A DNA stretch of 64,000 nucleotides from Thermoflavifilum thermophilum (GTDB lineage: Bacteria > Bacteroidota > Bacteroidia > Chitinophagales > Chitinophagaceae), in contig NZ_FPCJ01000001.1 of assembly GCF_900116565.1 (NCBI RefSeq), forward strand, positions 1,302,001-1,366,000, in the 5' to 3' direction. The notes beneath the pieces were generated by a model. The model searched no databases and was not told the origin of the DNA. It saw only the letters and a program-made list of their open reading frames with translations. Below are positions 15,898 to 25,897 of this stretch, one piece after another (the stretch's first letter is position 1; the number at the start of each line of letters is the position of its first letter). The position numbers and the translations under genes were made by a program.

Positions 15898-17508
15898 ATG
15901 ATGTATCAATTTTCGCAACTGAACGACATGCTTGATGTCGAGTTGATGGATATTGCAGCTCAATTCAATATCCCCGATGCTAACAAGTTAAGCCGTGAAG
16001 AGCTCATTCACCGCATTCTGGATGCTCAGGCTGAACAACACGCCGTGAATGGAGTAGAGGCGGCTGCCGAGGAAACCAGAAAACCCCGACGCAAACGCAT
16101 TGCCCGCAAGCAACAGCCGGCACCGGAAGAAACCGCTGCTCCATCCCCGGCTGAAGCAACTGAAGAATCTGCCGAAGAATCGAAACGCACAACGCGCAGG
16201 GGCAGAAAATCAGCTGCATCGCAACAGCCAGAACCAATCGCTCCTCCTTTGGACGAAGATTCCTTGCTGCTCAGTTCGGATGTGGATAACGACGTAACCG
16301 TTGAGGTTCCGGAAGAAGAGCCCATTATCGAAGAACCCGCTGAAGAAGAAAAAACCCACGTGTCGCCCCGCGATGTGCATTTCAATATTGAATTTGACGG
16401 GGTGATCATCAGCGAAGGCGTGCTGGAAATGATGCCCGACGGCTATGGTTTCCTTCGCTCATCTGACTACAACTACCTGAGCTCCCCGGATGATATTTAC
16501 GTATCGCCTTCTCAAATCAAGTTGTTCGGACTGAAAACCGGCGATACCGTGCAGGGTGCTGTCAGGCCGCCCAAGGAAGGAGAAAAATATTTTGCCCTGC
16601 TGAAGGTGGAAACCATAAATGGCCGAAAACCAGAAGAAGTGCGCGATCGGGTGCCGTTTGATTATCTCACCCCTTTGTTCCCCCACGAAAAACTAAACCT
16701 GGTTACCAGTGCCACCAATTATTCCACCCGCATCATGGACCTGTTTACTCCTATTGGAAAAGGCCAACGGGGGCTGATTGTGGCGCAGCCCAAAACCGGG
16801 AAAACCATGCTGCTGAAAGAGGTGGCCAACGCCATTGCCGCTAACCATCCGGAAGTGTATCTCATGGTGTTGCTGATTGATGAACGCCCGGAAGAGGTTA
16901 CGGATATGGAACGAAGCGTGCGCGCTGAAGTCATTGCTTCTACTTTCGATGAACCAGCCGAAAAACATGTAAAAGTCTCATCCATCGTACTGCAAAAGGC
17001 CAAACGCCTGGTTGAATGCGGACACGATGTGGTCATTCTGCTCGATTCCATCACCCGCCTGGCCCGCGCCCACAATACCGTGATGCCGGCTTCGGGAAAA
17101 GTGCTTAGCGGCGGCGTGGAAGCCAATGCCCTGCACAAACCCAAACAATTTTTCGGGGCAGCCCGCAAAATTGAAAACGGTGGCTCACTCACCATTCTGG
17201 CTACGGCCCTCATCGATACGGGTTCCAAGATGGATGAAGTGATTTTTGAAGAATTCAAGGGCACTGGAAATATGGAGCTTCAGCTCGATCGTCGCCTGGC
17301 CAATAAACGCATTTTCCCGGCCATCGATCTGAACGCATCCTCCACCCGAAGAGAAGATTTGCTGCTGGAAAAAGACGTACTCCAGCGCATGTGGATTCTG
17401 CGCAAACACCTGGCCGATATGACAACCGAAGAGGCCATGACCTTCCTGCTGGATCACATGAAAGGTACGAAGAGCAATGAGGAATTTTTGATTTCCATGA
17501 ATAGCTGA
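15898..17508 (+). CDS. rho: Transcription termination factor Rho
   Basis: Hexameric RNA-dependent ATPase ending transcription. 536 residues, longer than the 419 of E. coli because a disordered stretch (about residues 45-155) rich in basic RK and then acidic E runs is inserted after the Rho_N helix bundle (1-40). An RNA-binding cold-shock-like domain follows ([19 protein letters not shown]). The ATPase holds P-loop [32 protein letters not shown] and [14 protein letters not shown] codons at 15898 and 15901 are both possible starts. mnmH begins 14 bp downstream. Confidence 0.97.
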   Translation: MMYQFSQLNDMLDVELMDIAAQFNIPDANKLSREELIHRILDAQAEQHAVNGVEAAAEETRKPRRKRIARKQQPAPEETAAPSPAEATEESAEESKRTTRRGRKSAASQQPEPIAPPLDEDSLLLSSDVDNDVTVEVPEEEPIIEEPAEEEKTHVSPRDVHFNIEFDGVIISEGVLEMMPDGYGFLRSSDYNYLSSPDDIYVSPSQIKLFGLKTGDTVQGAVRPPKEGEKYFALLKVETINGRKPEEVRDRVPFDYLTPLFPHEKLNLVTSATNYSTRIMDLFTPIGKGQRGLIVAQPKTGKTMLLKEVANAIAANHPEVYLMVLLIDERPEEVTDMERSVRAEVIASTFDEPAEKHVKVSSIVLQKAKRLVECGHDVVILLDSITRLARAHNTVMPASGKVLSGGVEANALHKPKQFFGAARKIENGGSLTILATALIDTGSKMDEVIFEEFKGTGNMELQLDRRLANKRIFPAIDLNASSTRREDLLLEKDVLQRMWILRKHLADMTTEEAMTFLLDHMKGTKSNEEFLISMNS

Positions 17509-17522
17509 TTCTGAAATGAATC

Positions 17523-18596
17523 ATGCCCATTCACACAATATCGGTTGAAGAGTTTTTGCAATGGGTTGCTGCTGGGCATTTGCCAGTGATAGATGTACGC
17601 TCTCCTGCCGAATTTAACCATGCCCATGTTCCGGGAGCACATCACCTGCCCCTGTTTTCCGATGAGCAGCGGGCTATCGTGGGTACCATCTATCACCGGG
17701 AGGGCAAGCAAGCAGCTATCCGCGCCGGGCTGGATTTCTTCGGGCCGAAAATGCGAAACATCACAGAGCAGGCTGAAAGCATTTTAAAGAAATACCATCC
17801 TGATCAACAATCCGTTTGTTTGTATTGCTGGCGGGGAGGCATGCGCAGTAAGGCCATTGCATGGCTGCTCGACCTTATGGGATATTCCGTTTACCTGCTG
17901 CAGGGCGGATATAAAGCTTTTCGCAACGCCGTATTGCAGGGTTTTTCCCGTCCTTTGCCTATCAGGCTGATGGGCGGTTACACCGGATCCGGGAAAACCC
18001 GTATGCTGCATAAACTCCGGGAACAAGGAATTCCGGTTATCTCGCTGGAAGACCTTGCCCATCATCGTGGATCAGCTTTTGGCGACTTAGGCATGCCGCT
18101 GCAACCCACCCAGGAAATGTTTGAAAACCTGTTAGCCACGGAAATCTTCCGCCTGCTGCAGCACCCTGGTATCCGGGAAACGGGTATCTGGATGGAAGAT
18201 GAAAGCCAGCGCATTGGCGATCTGGTGATTCCCCCCGCACTGTGGCAACAGATGCGAAAAGCACCTTTGTATTTTCTGGAAGTACCTTTCGAACAACGCC
18301 TGCAACAAATCGTAGCCGAATATGGGATTTATGACCGGGGGTTGATTGAAGCTGCTATCCTGCGCATCAGCAAACGACTGGGCGGAGCAGCTACCCAACA
18401 GGCACTGGATTATCTGCATGCCCGGCAAATAAAAGCTTGCTTTGAGATCTTGCTGCATTATTACGATAAGCTTTATCTGAAATCACTCCATCAACGCGAC
18501 CCATCTGTTCCGGTACATCCGATTCCCGTGGAAAATGCATCAGAGCAACATATCATCGCATGCCTGAAACAGGCAGGTGTTTCCTGGTTTTCGTAA
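17523..18596 (+). CDS. mnmH: tRNA 2-selenouridine synthase
   Basis: Replaces the 2-thio group of tRNA wobble uridines with selenium, using selenophosphate from SelD (also called SelU/YbbB). 357 residues: an N-terminal rhodanese domain (1-125) with the catalytic loop YCWRGGMRS (Cys102), and a C-terminal P-loop domain with GGYTGSGKTRML (about 151-162) that transfers a geranyl group in the E. coli enzyme. The gene directly precedes selD (12 bp), so the pair forms a complete tRNA selenation unit. Confidence 0.95.
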   Translation: MPIHTISVEEFLQWVAAGHLPVIDVRSPAEFNHAHVPGAHHLPLFSDEQRAIVGTIYHREGKQAAIRAGLDFFGPKMRNITEQAESILKKYHPDQQSVCLYCWRGGMRSKAIAWLLDLMGYSVYLLQGGYKAFRNAVLQGFSRPLPIRLMGGYTGSGKTRMLHKLREQGIPVISLEDLAHHRGSAFGDLGMPLQPTQEMFENLLATEIFRLLQHPGIRETGIWMEDESQRIGDLVIPPALWQQMRKAPLYFLEVPFEQRLQQIVAEYGIYDRGLIEAAILRISKRLGGAATQQALDYLHARQIKACFEILLHYYDKLYLKSLHQRDPSVPVHPIPVENASEQHIIACLKQAGVSWFS

Positions 18597-18608
18597 AAAA
18601 AGCATCAC

Positions 18609-19664
18609 ATGGACAATCCTTCGACAACAGCATTTCGCCTGACCCAATATGCACACGGAGCCGGCTGTGGTTGTAAAATTTCACCGGCCGTGCTGGAACA
18701 GATTCTACACCGTTCCGGCCCGCAGAGCATGTTCCCCGGCCTGTTGGTAGGCTATGAACACCGCGACGATGCAGCCGTTCTTGATCTGGGTAACGGACAA
18801 GCCCTGATTGCCACCACCGATTTTTTCATGCCAATTGTGGATGATGCGTATGATTTTGGTCGTATCGCTGCTACCAATGCCTTGAGCGATGTGTATGCCA
18901 TGGGCGGCGAACCCGTTATGGCTCTGGCCATCCTGGGCTGGCCAGTAAACAAACTGCCCGCCTCGCTGGCTCATGAAGTGATAGAGGGCGCAAGGGCCAT
19001 CTGCCATGAAGCCCGAATTCCACTGGCGGGTGGACATAGCATCGACGCTCCGGAGCCCATCTTTGGCTTGTGTGTGAATGGCATGGCTCCATTGGCTCAC
19101 ATCCGGAGAAATAATACCGTGCAAGCTGGCAATATCATTTTTCTTACTAAACCCATCGGCATCGGTATTTTGACCACTGCCCAAAAGAAGGGATTGCTGC
19201 GCACCGATCATCAGGCGCTTGCTACGAAATGGATGACTACGCTTAATAAAGCCGGCAGCTGGCTGGGCACACAACCGGCAGTTACGGCTATGACAGATGT
19301 TACGGGCTTTGGCCTGCTGGGGCATCTTCTGGAAATGGTGGATGGCAGCGATTGTTCCGCAATTCTGGATATTGCACGCGTCCCCCTGCTTACGGAAGCC
19401 CTCTGGGATTATATTTCGGCCGGAGCCGTGCCGGGTGGTACCCAACGCAACTGGGATAGCTACGGACACCTGGTTTCGCTGGCCAACATGCAATGGATGC
19501 CTTTGCTGGCCGACCCCCAGACAAGCGGGGGGCTGCTGTTTACGGTAAAACCCGATGCTGCTGCAGCGTTGATACACGAACTGAAATTGGTTTTTCCGGA
19601 AATGATTCCTTATGAAATCGGACAAATCATAAAAATGGGTGAAAAAAGCGTGATTGTTAGGTAA
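18609..19664 (+). CDS. selD: Selenide, water dikinase (selenophosphate synthetase)
   Basis: Makes selenophosphate from selenide and ATP. 351 residues. The catalytic loop HGAGCGCKI carries Cys20 and Lys23 (equivalents of Cys17 and Lys20 in E. coli); Cys rather than selenocysteine is encoded. The AIR-synthase-like core includes [20 protein letters not shown] and [12 protein letters not shown]. Together with mnmH it serves tRNA 2-selenouridine. No selA, selB or selC was seen in the window, so use for selenoproteins is unsupported here. Confidence 0.97.
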   Translation: MDNPSTTAFRLTQYAHGAGCGCKISPAVLEQILHRSGPQSMFPGLLVGYEHRDDAAVLDLGNGQALIATTDFFMPIVDDAYDFGRIAATNALSDVYAMGGEPVMALAILGWPVNKLPASLAHEVIEGARAICHEARIPLAGGHSIDAPEPIFGLCVNGMAPLAHIRRNNTVQAGNIIFLTKPIGIGILTTAQKKGLLRTDHQALATKWMTTLNKAGSWLGTQPAVTAMTDVTGFGLLGHLLEMVDGSDCSAILDIARVPLLTEALWDYISAGAVPGGTQRNWDSYGHLVSLANMQWMPLLADPQTSGGLLFTVKPDAAAALIHELKLVFPEMIPYEIGQIIKMGEKSVIVR

Positions 19665-19805
19665 GCATCTCAAGCCCTTTTGCCTACTATTCGAAAAGAA
19701 AACCATTGAAGGCCGCATCCTCTGCGGAAATAAAAAATTTCAGTCCTCCGGTATTTTATTGACTTATCCGGAAGCAAACGCTATTTTGGGGCAAATTTTC
19801 CGGAT

Positions 19806-21425
19806 ATGTTATCTTTTCGAAAGTCAATTTACATCACTGCGACACTCTTGATTTCCTTACCAGCCGCCCATGCCCAAAGCCAATCTGCTGCAGCTCAGGC
19901 CCCCGTGGTGCGGGTCACAGGCGGGATGATTGCAGGCATATCGGATCCGAAACATCAGCTGCATATTTTTCTGGGCATACCCTATGCGGCCCCTCCGGTG
20001 GGCGAGTTGCGCTGGCGTGAACCTCAGCCGGTAAAGCCCTGGAATGGGGTGAAATCCTGTATCCATTTTGGCCACCGACCTATGCAAAAGCGCATTTTTG
20101 GCGACATGCGTTTTCGGTCCGATACGACGAGTGAAGATTGCTTGTATCTGAATGTATGGGCTCCCGCCCATCCGGGAAAATCGCCTTTGCCTGTGCTGGT
20201 TTATTTTTACGGCGGTGGATTTATAGCCGGCGATGGATCGGAATGGCGTTACGACGGGGCCAGTTTGGCACAAAAGGGAATTGTGGTGGTAACCGTAAAT
20301 TATCGCCTGGGTATATTTGGATTTTTTGCCCATCCGGAACTTACCCGCGAATCACCCCATCATGCTTCGGGTAATTATGGCTTGCTGGATCAACAAGCGG
20401 CCCTGCAATGGGTACACGACAATATTGCCGCCTTTGGGGGCGACCCGAAAAGAGTCACAATTGCAGGAGAATCGGCTGGTTCTGTATCTGTTTGTGCCCA
20501 GATGGCTTCGCCTCTGTCAAAACATTTGATTGCGGGCGCTATTGGGGAGAGCGGAGCTATGATTAAGCCCACCATTCCAGCCGTGCCTCTGGCTGAGGCC
20601 GAAGCAGAGGGGCTGCGTTTTGCCGAACGCGTGGGGGCTCATAGCCTGCAGGAGCTGCGCGCCATCCCGGCTGAAAAGCTGCTGGATGAAGCCTCTCAAC
20701 CGGGTGCATTTCGGGTAATGCCCTGTGTGGATGGTTATTTCTTTCCGCAAACGCCCGATTCCATTTTTGCTGCCGGTCAACAAGCCCATGTTCCCCTGCT
20801 GGTGGGCTGGAACTCCACCGAAGTCCCATACGTGGCCTTGATGCAAGGGAAAGCCCCCATGCCTGAAAATTACGCTTCTATCCTCCACGAATTGTTTGGA
20901 GCAGAGGCCGATGAAGCTATGCGCGTTTTCCCGGGTCATACGGAAGAGGAAGTTGTGCGCTCTGCCACAGAACTGGCCAGCGATCGGTTTATTGTGTACA
21001 GCACCTGGAAGTGGGCCCAGCTGCATCGCACAACAAGCCAGCAGCCTGTGTATGAATACATTTTCTCCCATCCCCGACCCGCTGAAACCCATCCCCAGCC
21101 GCAAACGCAATCTCCCAATCCGCCTCCCCTCAAAGGAGCCGGTCACTCCTGGGAAATTGAATATGCCCTTGGCAACCTGGCAACCAATCCGGTGTATGCC
21201 TGGACTCCCGAAGACTACCAGGTGTCCCGCATGATGGAAAATTATTTCGCACAGTTTATCAAAACCGGGAACCCCAACGGCCAAGGCCTTCCCGAATGGC
21301 CAGCCAATAGACCCGGCAAACCGGTTTATTACATGCATATTGACGTCCGAAGCGGTGCTATGCCCGAAACTCCCCGGCAACGAGCGCAGTTTATGTTTCT
21401 GGATCAGTGGTACAAAACTCATTGA
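19806..21425 (+). CDS. Secreted type B carboxylesterase
   Basis: A 539-residue alpha/beta hydrolase of the carboxylesterase/para-nitrobenzyl esterase type. A signal peptide covers residues 1-23 (ending PAAHAQ). The early motif FLGIPYAAPPVGELRW, the oxyanion region VYFYGGGF and the nucleophile elbow GESAGS (Ser near 222) are all present. A catalytic His in the GAGHSWEIEYALGN segment near 440 is plausible. It likely cleaves carboxylic esters in the periplasm; the substrate is unknown. It lies 63 bp upstream of the sugar-oxidation genes on the same strand. Confidence 0.9.
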   Translation: MLSFRKSIYITATLLISLPAAHAQSQSAAAQAPVVRVTGGMIAGISDPKHQLHIFLGIPYAAPPVGELRWREPQPVKPWNGVKSCIHFGHRPMQKRIFGDMRFRSDTTSEDCLYLNVWAPAHPGKSPLPVLVYFYGGGFIAGDGSEWRYDGASLAQKGIVVVTVNYRLGIFGFFAHPELTRESPHHASGNYGLLDQQAALQWVHDNIAAFGGDPKRVTIAGESAGSVSVCAQMASPLSKHLIAGAIGESGAMIKPTIPAVPLAEAEAEGLRFAERVGAHSLQELRAIPAEKLLDEASQPGAFRVMPCVDGYFFPQTPDSIFAAGQQAHVPLLVGWNSTEVPYVALMQGKAPMPENYASILHELFGAEADEAMRVFPGHTEEEVVRSATELASDRFIVYSTWKWAQLHRTTSQQPVYEYIFSHPRPAETHPQPQTQSPNPPPLKGAGHSWEIEYALGNLATNPVYAWTPEDYQVSRMMENYFAQFIKTGNPNGQGLPEWPANRPGKPVYYMHIDVRSGAMPETPRQRAQFMFLDQWYKTH

Positions 21426-21488
21426 TCAATATTTTTTGGGTAGCTATTGAAAAAGTGATATTTTACACGCGCTGTATTGCTTTAAAAC

Positions 21489-22385
21489 ATGTCTACGCCC
21501 ACTACCCGCAGAGATGTCATAAAAACAATTGTACTGGGATCGGCCTGGATGGCAGCTCCCTCCGCGGTAAATGCTTTCCTGCCGGAGCCTGATCAGATCG
21601 GAAACCCTTGCTGGAACGGCCGCATCCATCATTCAGCCTGTTACTGGTGCTACCAGAGCATTCCCCTTGATGATTTCTGCGCAGCTCTCCGACAGATGGG
21701 GCTTGCTGCTATTGATCTGCTTCAACCCAACCAGTTTGAAATTGCCAAAAACCACGGCCTGGAAGTAAGCATGTGTTACGGTGGCGATCTGGGTATCCCG
21801 CGTGGATGGAACAATCCTGACCTGCACGACCAGCTGGTAAAAAATTACAGCGAAAACATACCCGTAATTGCCAAATACGGATTCAAAAACGTGATTTGTT
21901 TTTCCGGAAACCGAAACGGCATGGACGATGAAACCGGCCTTCAAAATTGCGTACTGGGCTTGAAACGAATTTTACCGATTGCCGAAAAATACAAGGTTAC
22001 GATGGTCATGGAACTGCTGAACAGCAAGGTGGACCATCACGACTATATGTGCGATCATACGGCATGGGGCGTGGAATTGTGCAAGAGGCTGGATTCTGAA
22101 TATTTCAAATTGCTGTTTGATATCTACCACATGCAAATCATGGAAGGCGATATCATTCGAACCATCCGAGAAAACCATGCCTATATTGCTCATTACCATA
22201 CTGGAGGCGTTCCCGGCCGGCATGAAATTGATGATACGCAGGAGTTGTATTACCCGGCAATCATGCGGGCCATTGCAGAGACTGGCTTTCAGGGGCATGT
22301 GGCTCAAGAATTTATCCCCACAGCCCATGACTCGGCCGGTAAATTATCGGCCTTGAAAAAATGTATCCAGATTTGTGATGTATAA
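21489..22385 (+). CDS. Sugar phosphate isomerase/epimerase-like TIM-barrel protein (hydroxypyruvate isomerase type)
   Basis: A 298-residue protein of the xylose-isomerase-like TIM-barrel family. The N-terminus has a twin-arginine signature (TTRRDVIKTI followed by a hydrophobic stretch and AVNA), suggesting Tat export. Metal-binding positions are seen in MVMELLN, LFDIYHMQIMEGD and AHYHTGGVPGRHEIDD, and VAQEFIPT near the end. It sits 36 bp before a GMC oxidoreductase and a subunit-3 protein; together they suggest oxidation and epimerisation of a sugar or its 3-keto form. The exact reaction is inference. Confidence 0.82.
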   Translation: MSTPTTRRDVIKTIVLGSAWMAAPSAVNAFLPEPDQIGNPCWNGRIHHSACYWCYQSIPLDDFCAALRQMGLAAIDLLQPNQFEIAKNHGLEVSMCYGGDLGIPRGWNNPDLHDQLVKNYSENIPVIAKYGFKNVICFSGNRNGMDDETGLQNCVLGLKRILPIAEKYKVTMVMELLNSKVDHHDYMCDHTAWGVELCKRLDSEYFKLLFDIYHMQIMEGDIIRTIRENHAYIAHYHTGGVPGRHEIDDTQELYYPAIMRAIAETGFQGHVAQEFIPTAHDSAGKLSALKKCIQICDV

Positions 22386-22421
22386 AAACCAGACTTTTTA
22401 TTACCCAAAACCTATGTGTAT

Positions 22422-24125
22422 ATGAACCTGAATACCGAAGCCGTCAAACAAAACACCTACGATGCCATTGTGGTGGGCAGTGGCATCAGCGGTGGCTGGG
22501 CAGCCAAAGAACTTACCGAAAAAGGATTAAAGACTTTACTCCTGGAACGTGGCCGTAACATCAGACACGTTGTTGACTACACCACGGCCATGAAAGCGCC
22601 CTGGGAATTCAAACATCGTGGGCGTCTGACAAATGAAATGCGTCGCACCCATCCTGTTCAGTCGCGCGACTATCCTTACAGTGAATTCAATCCGGATTTC
22701 TGGGTAAACGATCTTGAAAATCCTTATATCGAAACCAAACGGTTTGATTGGTTTCGCGGATATCATGTGGGCGGCCGCTCGCTGATGTGGGGCCGACAGA
22801 GCTATCGCTGGAGTGATCTGGATTTTGAAGCCAATCTCCGGGATGGTGTGGGTGTGGATTGGCCTATTCGCTATAAAGACCTTGCTCCCTGGTATGATTA
22901 CGTGGAATCTTTCGCAGGCATCAGCGGCAATCGCGATGGCCTGCCCCAGCTGCCGGACGGAAAATTTCTGCCTCCAATGGAAATGAATTGTGTGGAAAAA
23001 GTGGTGGCGCAGCGCATCAATGAAAAGTTTAAAAACACGCCACGCCGCATGATCATAGGCCGCTGTGCCAACCTCACGGTTCCCCACAATGGGCGCAGCA
23101 ATTGCCAGTACCGAAATCTATGCAGCCGCGGTTGTCCATACGGCGCCTATTTCAGCACCCAATCAGCCACGCTGCCGGCAGCCATGGCCACCGGCAACCT
23201 CACGCTTCGACCTTACTCCATTGTCACCGAAGTGATGTACGACAAGGATAAAAAACGTGCCACCGGCGTGCGTGTGCTGGATGCGGAAACCATGCAGACC
23301 TATGAGTTTTATGCCCGCATCATCTTCCTGAATGCATCTACCCTGGGCACAACCTGGATCCTGCTTCATTCCACTTCCGATGCATTTCCCAACGGACTGG
23401 GCAATAGCAGCGGCCAGGTAGGTCATAATCTCATGGATCACCATTTCCGTTGCGGTGCCTCCGGTGAAATGGAAGGATTTGAAGACCAATATTATTTCGG
23501 GCGTAGAGCCAATGGCATTTACATTCCCCGCTTCCGCAACATTGGAAAAGAAAAGCGCGATTATATCCGGGGCTTTGGGTACCAGGGCGGTGCCAGCCGG
23601 GAAAACTGGCAAAGGGGTGTGGCCGAAATGGGCTTTGGTGCTGATTTCAAGGAAGAAATCTCCAAACCGGGTATTTGGACGATGGGGCTGGGTGGCTTCG
23701 GCGAAACATTACCCTACTACGAAAATAAAGTGACGCTCGACTACAGCAAGAAAGACAAATGGGGCCTGCCAGTCCTGAACATCGACTGTGAGTTCCGCGA
23801 AAACGAAAAAAAGATGCGGCAAGATATGATGAACGATGCCGCTGAAATGCTGGAAGCCGCCGGTTGCAAAAACGTAAAGACCTTCGATGCTGGCTCCTGG
23901 CCGGGCATGGCTATTCACGAAATGGGCACCGCCCGCATGGGTCGCGATCCCAAAACTTCTGTGCTGAATGCTTTCAACCAGATGCACGATGTCAAAAACG
24001 TATTCATCACCGACGGCTCATGTATGACCTCGTCTGCCTGCCAAAACCCATCGTTAACCTATATGGCGCTTACGGCCAGAGCCGCCGATTATGCTGTGCG
24101 AGAACTGAAAAAAGGAAATATCTGA
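22422..24125 (+). CDS. GMC-family FAD-dependent oxidoreductase (sugar dehydrogenase catalytic subunit)
   Basis: A 567-residue flavoprotein. The FAD-binding motif VVGSGISGGWAAKEL is near residue 16, GYHVGGRSLMWGRQ marks the GMC flavin region, and the C-terminal GTARMG and VFITDGSCMTSSACQNPSLTYMAL segment carries the family active-site region. The start was placed at ATG 22422 rather than an in-frame GTG at 22416. With the next gene (subunit 3) it resembles bacterial glucoside 3-dehydrogenases and gluconate or sorbitol dehydrogenases. It is probably exported with its partner through Tat. Confidence 0.9.
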   Translation: MNLNTEAVKQNTYDAIVVGSGISGGWAAKELTEKGLKTLLLERGRNIRHVVDYTTAMKAPWEFKHRGRLTNEMRRTHPVQSRDYPYSEFNPDFWVNDLENPYIETKRFDWFRGYHVGGRSLMWGRQSYRWSDLDFEANLRDGVGVDWPIRYKDLAPWYDYVESFAGISGNRDGLPQLPDGKFLPPMEMNCVEKVVAQRINEKFKNTPRRMIIGRCANLTVPHNGRSNCQYRNLCSRGCPYGAYFSTQSATLPAAMATGNLTLRPYSIVTEVMYDKDKKRATGVRVLDAETMQTYEFYARIIFLNASTLGTTWILLHSTSDAFPNGLGNSSGQVGHNLMDHHFRCGASGEMEGFEDQYYFGRRANGIYIPRFRNIGKEKRDYIRGFGYQGGASRENWQRGVAEMGFGADFKEEISKPGIWTMGLGGFGETLPYYENKVTLDYSKKDKWGLPVLNIDCEFRENEKKMRQDMMNDAAEMLEAAGCKNVKTFDAGSWPGMAIHEMGTARMGRDPKTSVLNAFNQMHDVKNVFITDGSCMTSSACQNPSLTYMALTARAADYAVRELKKGNI

Positions 24126-24151
24126 TTGTTCATCCTTAAAATTCTTCCACC

Positions 24152-24727
24152 ATGAATCGTCGTGAAGCTATTCGCCAGGTTGCCTTGCTCATGGGTGGCG
24201 CCCTTTCGGCTGGTACCCTGAGCATTGTGCTCGACAGTTGCCACCATGAACCGGAAAACATTACCGATCATTTTACCGATACCCACAAGCAAACCATTAC
24301 CGCGCTTGCCGACCTGATTTTGCCACGGACTGATACGCCTGGAGCCCTGGATGCAGGCGTCCCGGATTTTGTGGTGATGATGATCAACGAATGCTATCCG
24401 GATGATGAGCGTAGCCAATTCCTGGAAGGCTTAAATGCATTCAACCATCAATGTGAACAGCAATATGGAAAGTTATTCCCCAATTGCTCGCCAGCTCAGC
24501 AAAAGGAATATCTGACTACCGTGGAAAAACACGTATTGGGTGAGCAAAACACAAAAGACTCCCATGATCCGGTTTCCTATTTCTATCGCACTTTTAAGGA
24601 GCTTACCCTGCTTGGATTCTTTACTTCCGAACCCGGCGCCACAAAAGCATTGGTTTATGTGCCCATACCCGGAAAATATGAGGGTTGTATCCCGCTGAAG
24701 CCTGGCCAGCACGCCTGGGCAATGTGA
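24152..24727 (+). CDS. Gluconate 2-dehydrogenase subunit 3 family protein
   Basis: A 191-residue small subunit for a GMC dehydrogenase. The N-terminus has a twin-arginine-like start (MNRREAIRQVALLMGGAL) leading to LDSCHH, whose Cys may be a lipid anchor. The family core is visible in ITALADLILPRTDTPGALDAGVP. The partner is the gene 26 bp upstream. From family knowledge this subunit is needed for export and stability of the FAD subunit. A strong terminator follows. Confidence 0.88.
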   Translation: MNRREAIRQVALLMGGALSAGTLSIVLDSCHHEPENITDHFTDTHKQTITALADLILPRTDTPGALDAGVPDFVVMMINECYPDDERSQFLEGLNAFNHQCEQQYGKLFPNCSPAQQKEYLTTVEKHVLGEQNTKDSHDPVSYFYRTFKELTLLGFFTSEPGATKALVYVPIPGKYEGCIPLKPGQHAWAM

Positions 24728-24757
24728 ATAATCTACAATTCAAATATTTTCATTGTA

Positions 24758-24790
24758 CCCCGATGTCGCAAAAGCCTCATCGGGGTTTTT
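24758..24790 (+). terminator. Intrinsic terminator after the sugar oxidoreductase unit
   Basis: CCCCGATG (24758-24765) pairs with CATCGGGG (24778-24785), followed directly by TTTTT. It closes the 21489-24727 transcription unit. Confidence 0.9.
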
Positions 24791-24891
24791 GTTTGCGACA
24801 GATCTAATATTCCACCCTTCTTTTGTGTGCACGCAAAGCCGTTTAATATCTACCTTGTTGTTTAGATTCATAATTTTTCCAAATTTTCAAT

Positions 24892-25869
24892 ATGGCATTG
24901 CGCAAACGCATCAATCCACGCTCCACGCCAAACCCCGATACTGGTTTCGGCACCAATCCCTCCAGTTATGGCGGACGATTTTTGAACAAAGATGGATCTT
25001 ACAACCTCATCAAGCGCGGCGTTCCTTTCTTCACGCGCATCAGCGTGTTTCAAAGTCTGATTGCCATGCCACTGTGGGCGTTTATTGGCATCATCATGCT
25101 TTTTTTCATCGCCATTAATTTTTTGTTTGCCCTGCTATATATCGCACTGGGTACCGAGCACCTGAATGGCGTGGTTTCCCGTGATTTTGCGGGACGATTT
25201 TCAGAAACCTTTTTCTTTAGCGCACAAACCCTCACCACAGTGGGTTATGGACACGTCAGTCCCGTTGGATTCTGGACCAGCCTTACGGCTTCTTTTGAAG
25301 CGTTATGTGGGTTGATGACTTTTGCCATTGTAACGGGATTGGTGTATGGACGTTTTGCCCGCCCGCGTGCATACCTGCGCTTCAGCAAACACGCACTTAT
25401 CGCGCCCTATCAGGAAGGCGTGGGCTTAATGTTTCGCATGGTATGCTATAAAGACAAACACAATTTAATCGATGCCTCGGTGCGGGTAAATCTGGGGCTG
25501 AACATAGAAGAGCAAGGCAAACAAGTGTACAAATTCTATGCTTTGAATTTAGAAAGATATCGCATTGATACCCTGAACATGAACTGGACGGTGGTGCATC
25601 CAATCAATGAAAATAGCCCGCTGCGCGGCTTCACCACAGAAGACCTTGCACATGCCGAAGCAGAGCTTTATGTACAGGTTTCTGGCTTTGATGAAGTTTT
25701 CTCTACAACGGTAGTTCAAAAAACCTCTTATACCTTCGATGAAATCATATTTGGCGCTCGCTTCGTGCCCATGTACCACGAATCTGCCGATCAATCGACT
25801 ACCATCCTCGATGTAGATAAACTGGATGCGTATGAACGCGTACATTTGCCGCCATTCTCAGATTCATAA
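24892..25869 (+). CDS. Inward-rectifier-type potassium channel (KirBac)
   Basis: A 325-residue channel subunit that should form tetramers in the inner membrane. An amphipathic slide helix is followed by TM1 (about 62-87), a pore helix with selectivity filter TTVGYG (115-120) and TM2 (about 130-153). A C-terminal cytoplasmic immunoglobulin-like Kir domain (about 165-315) contains RPRAYLRFSKHALIAPY and SPLRGFTTEDL. From family knowledge, lipids and pH gate these channels. It stands alone between a terminator and a converging gene. Confidence 0.94.
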   Translation: MALRKRINPRSTPNPDTGFGTNPSSYGGRFLNKDGSYNLIKRGVPFFTRISVFQSLIAMPLWAFIGIIMLFFIAINFLFALLYIALGTEHLNGVVSRDFAGRFSETFFFSAQTLTTVGYGHVSPVGFWTSLTASFEALCGLMTFAIVTGLVYGRFARPRAYLRFSKHALIAPYQEGVGLMFRMVCYKDKHNLIDASVRVNLGLNIEEQGKQVYKFYALNLERYRIDTLNMNWTVVHPINENSPLRGFTTEDLAHAEAELYVQVSGFDEVFSTTVVQKTSYTFDEIIFGARFVPMYHESADQSTTILDVDKLDAYERVHLPPFSDS

Positions 25870-25897
25870 GAATATATCCCTATTTTCACGCCCGGGT

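Noticed and set aside
18705-19718. Minus-strand frame of 337 codons
   Set aside because: Antisense to selD, which has all catalytic motifs; the reverse frame shows no family pattern.
20517-21422. Minus-strand frame of 301 codons
   Set aside because: Antisense to the carboxylesterase; its composition is that of a shadow frame.
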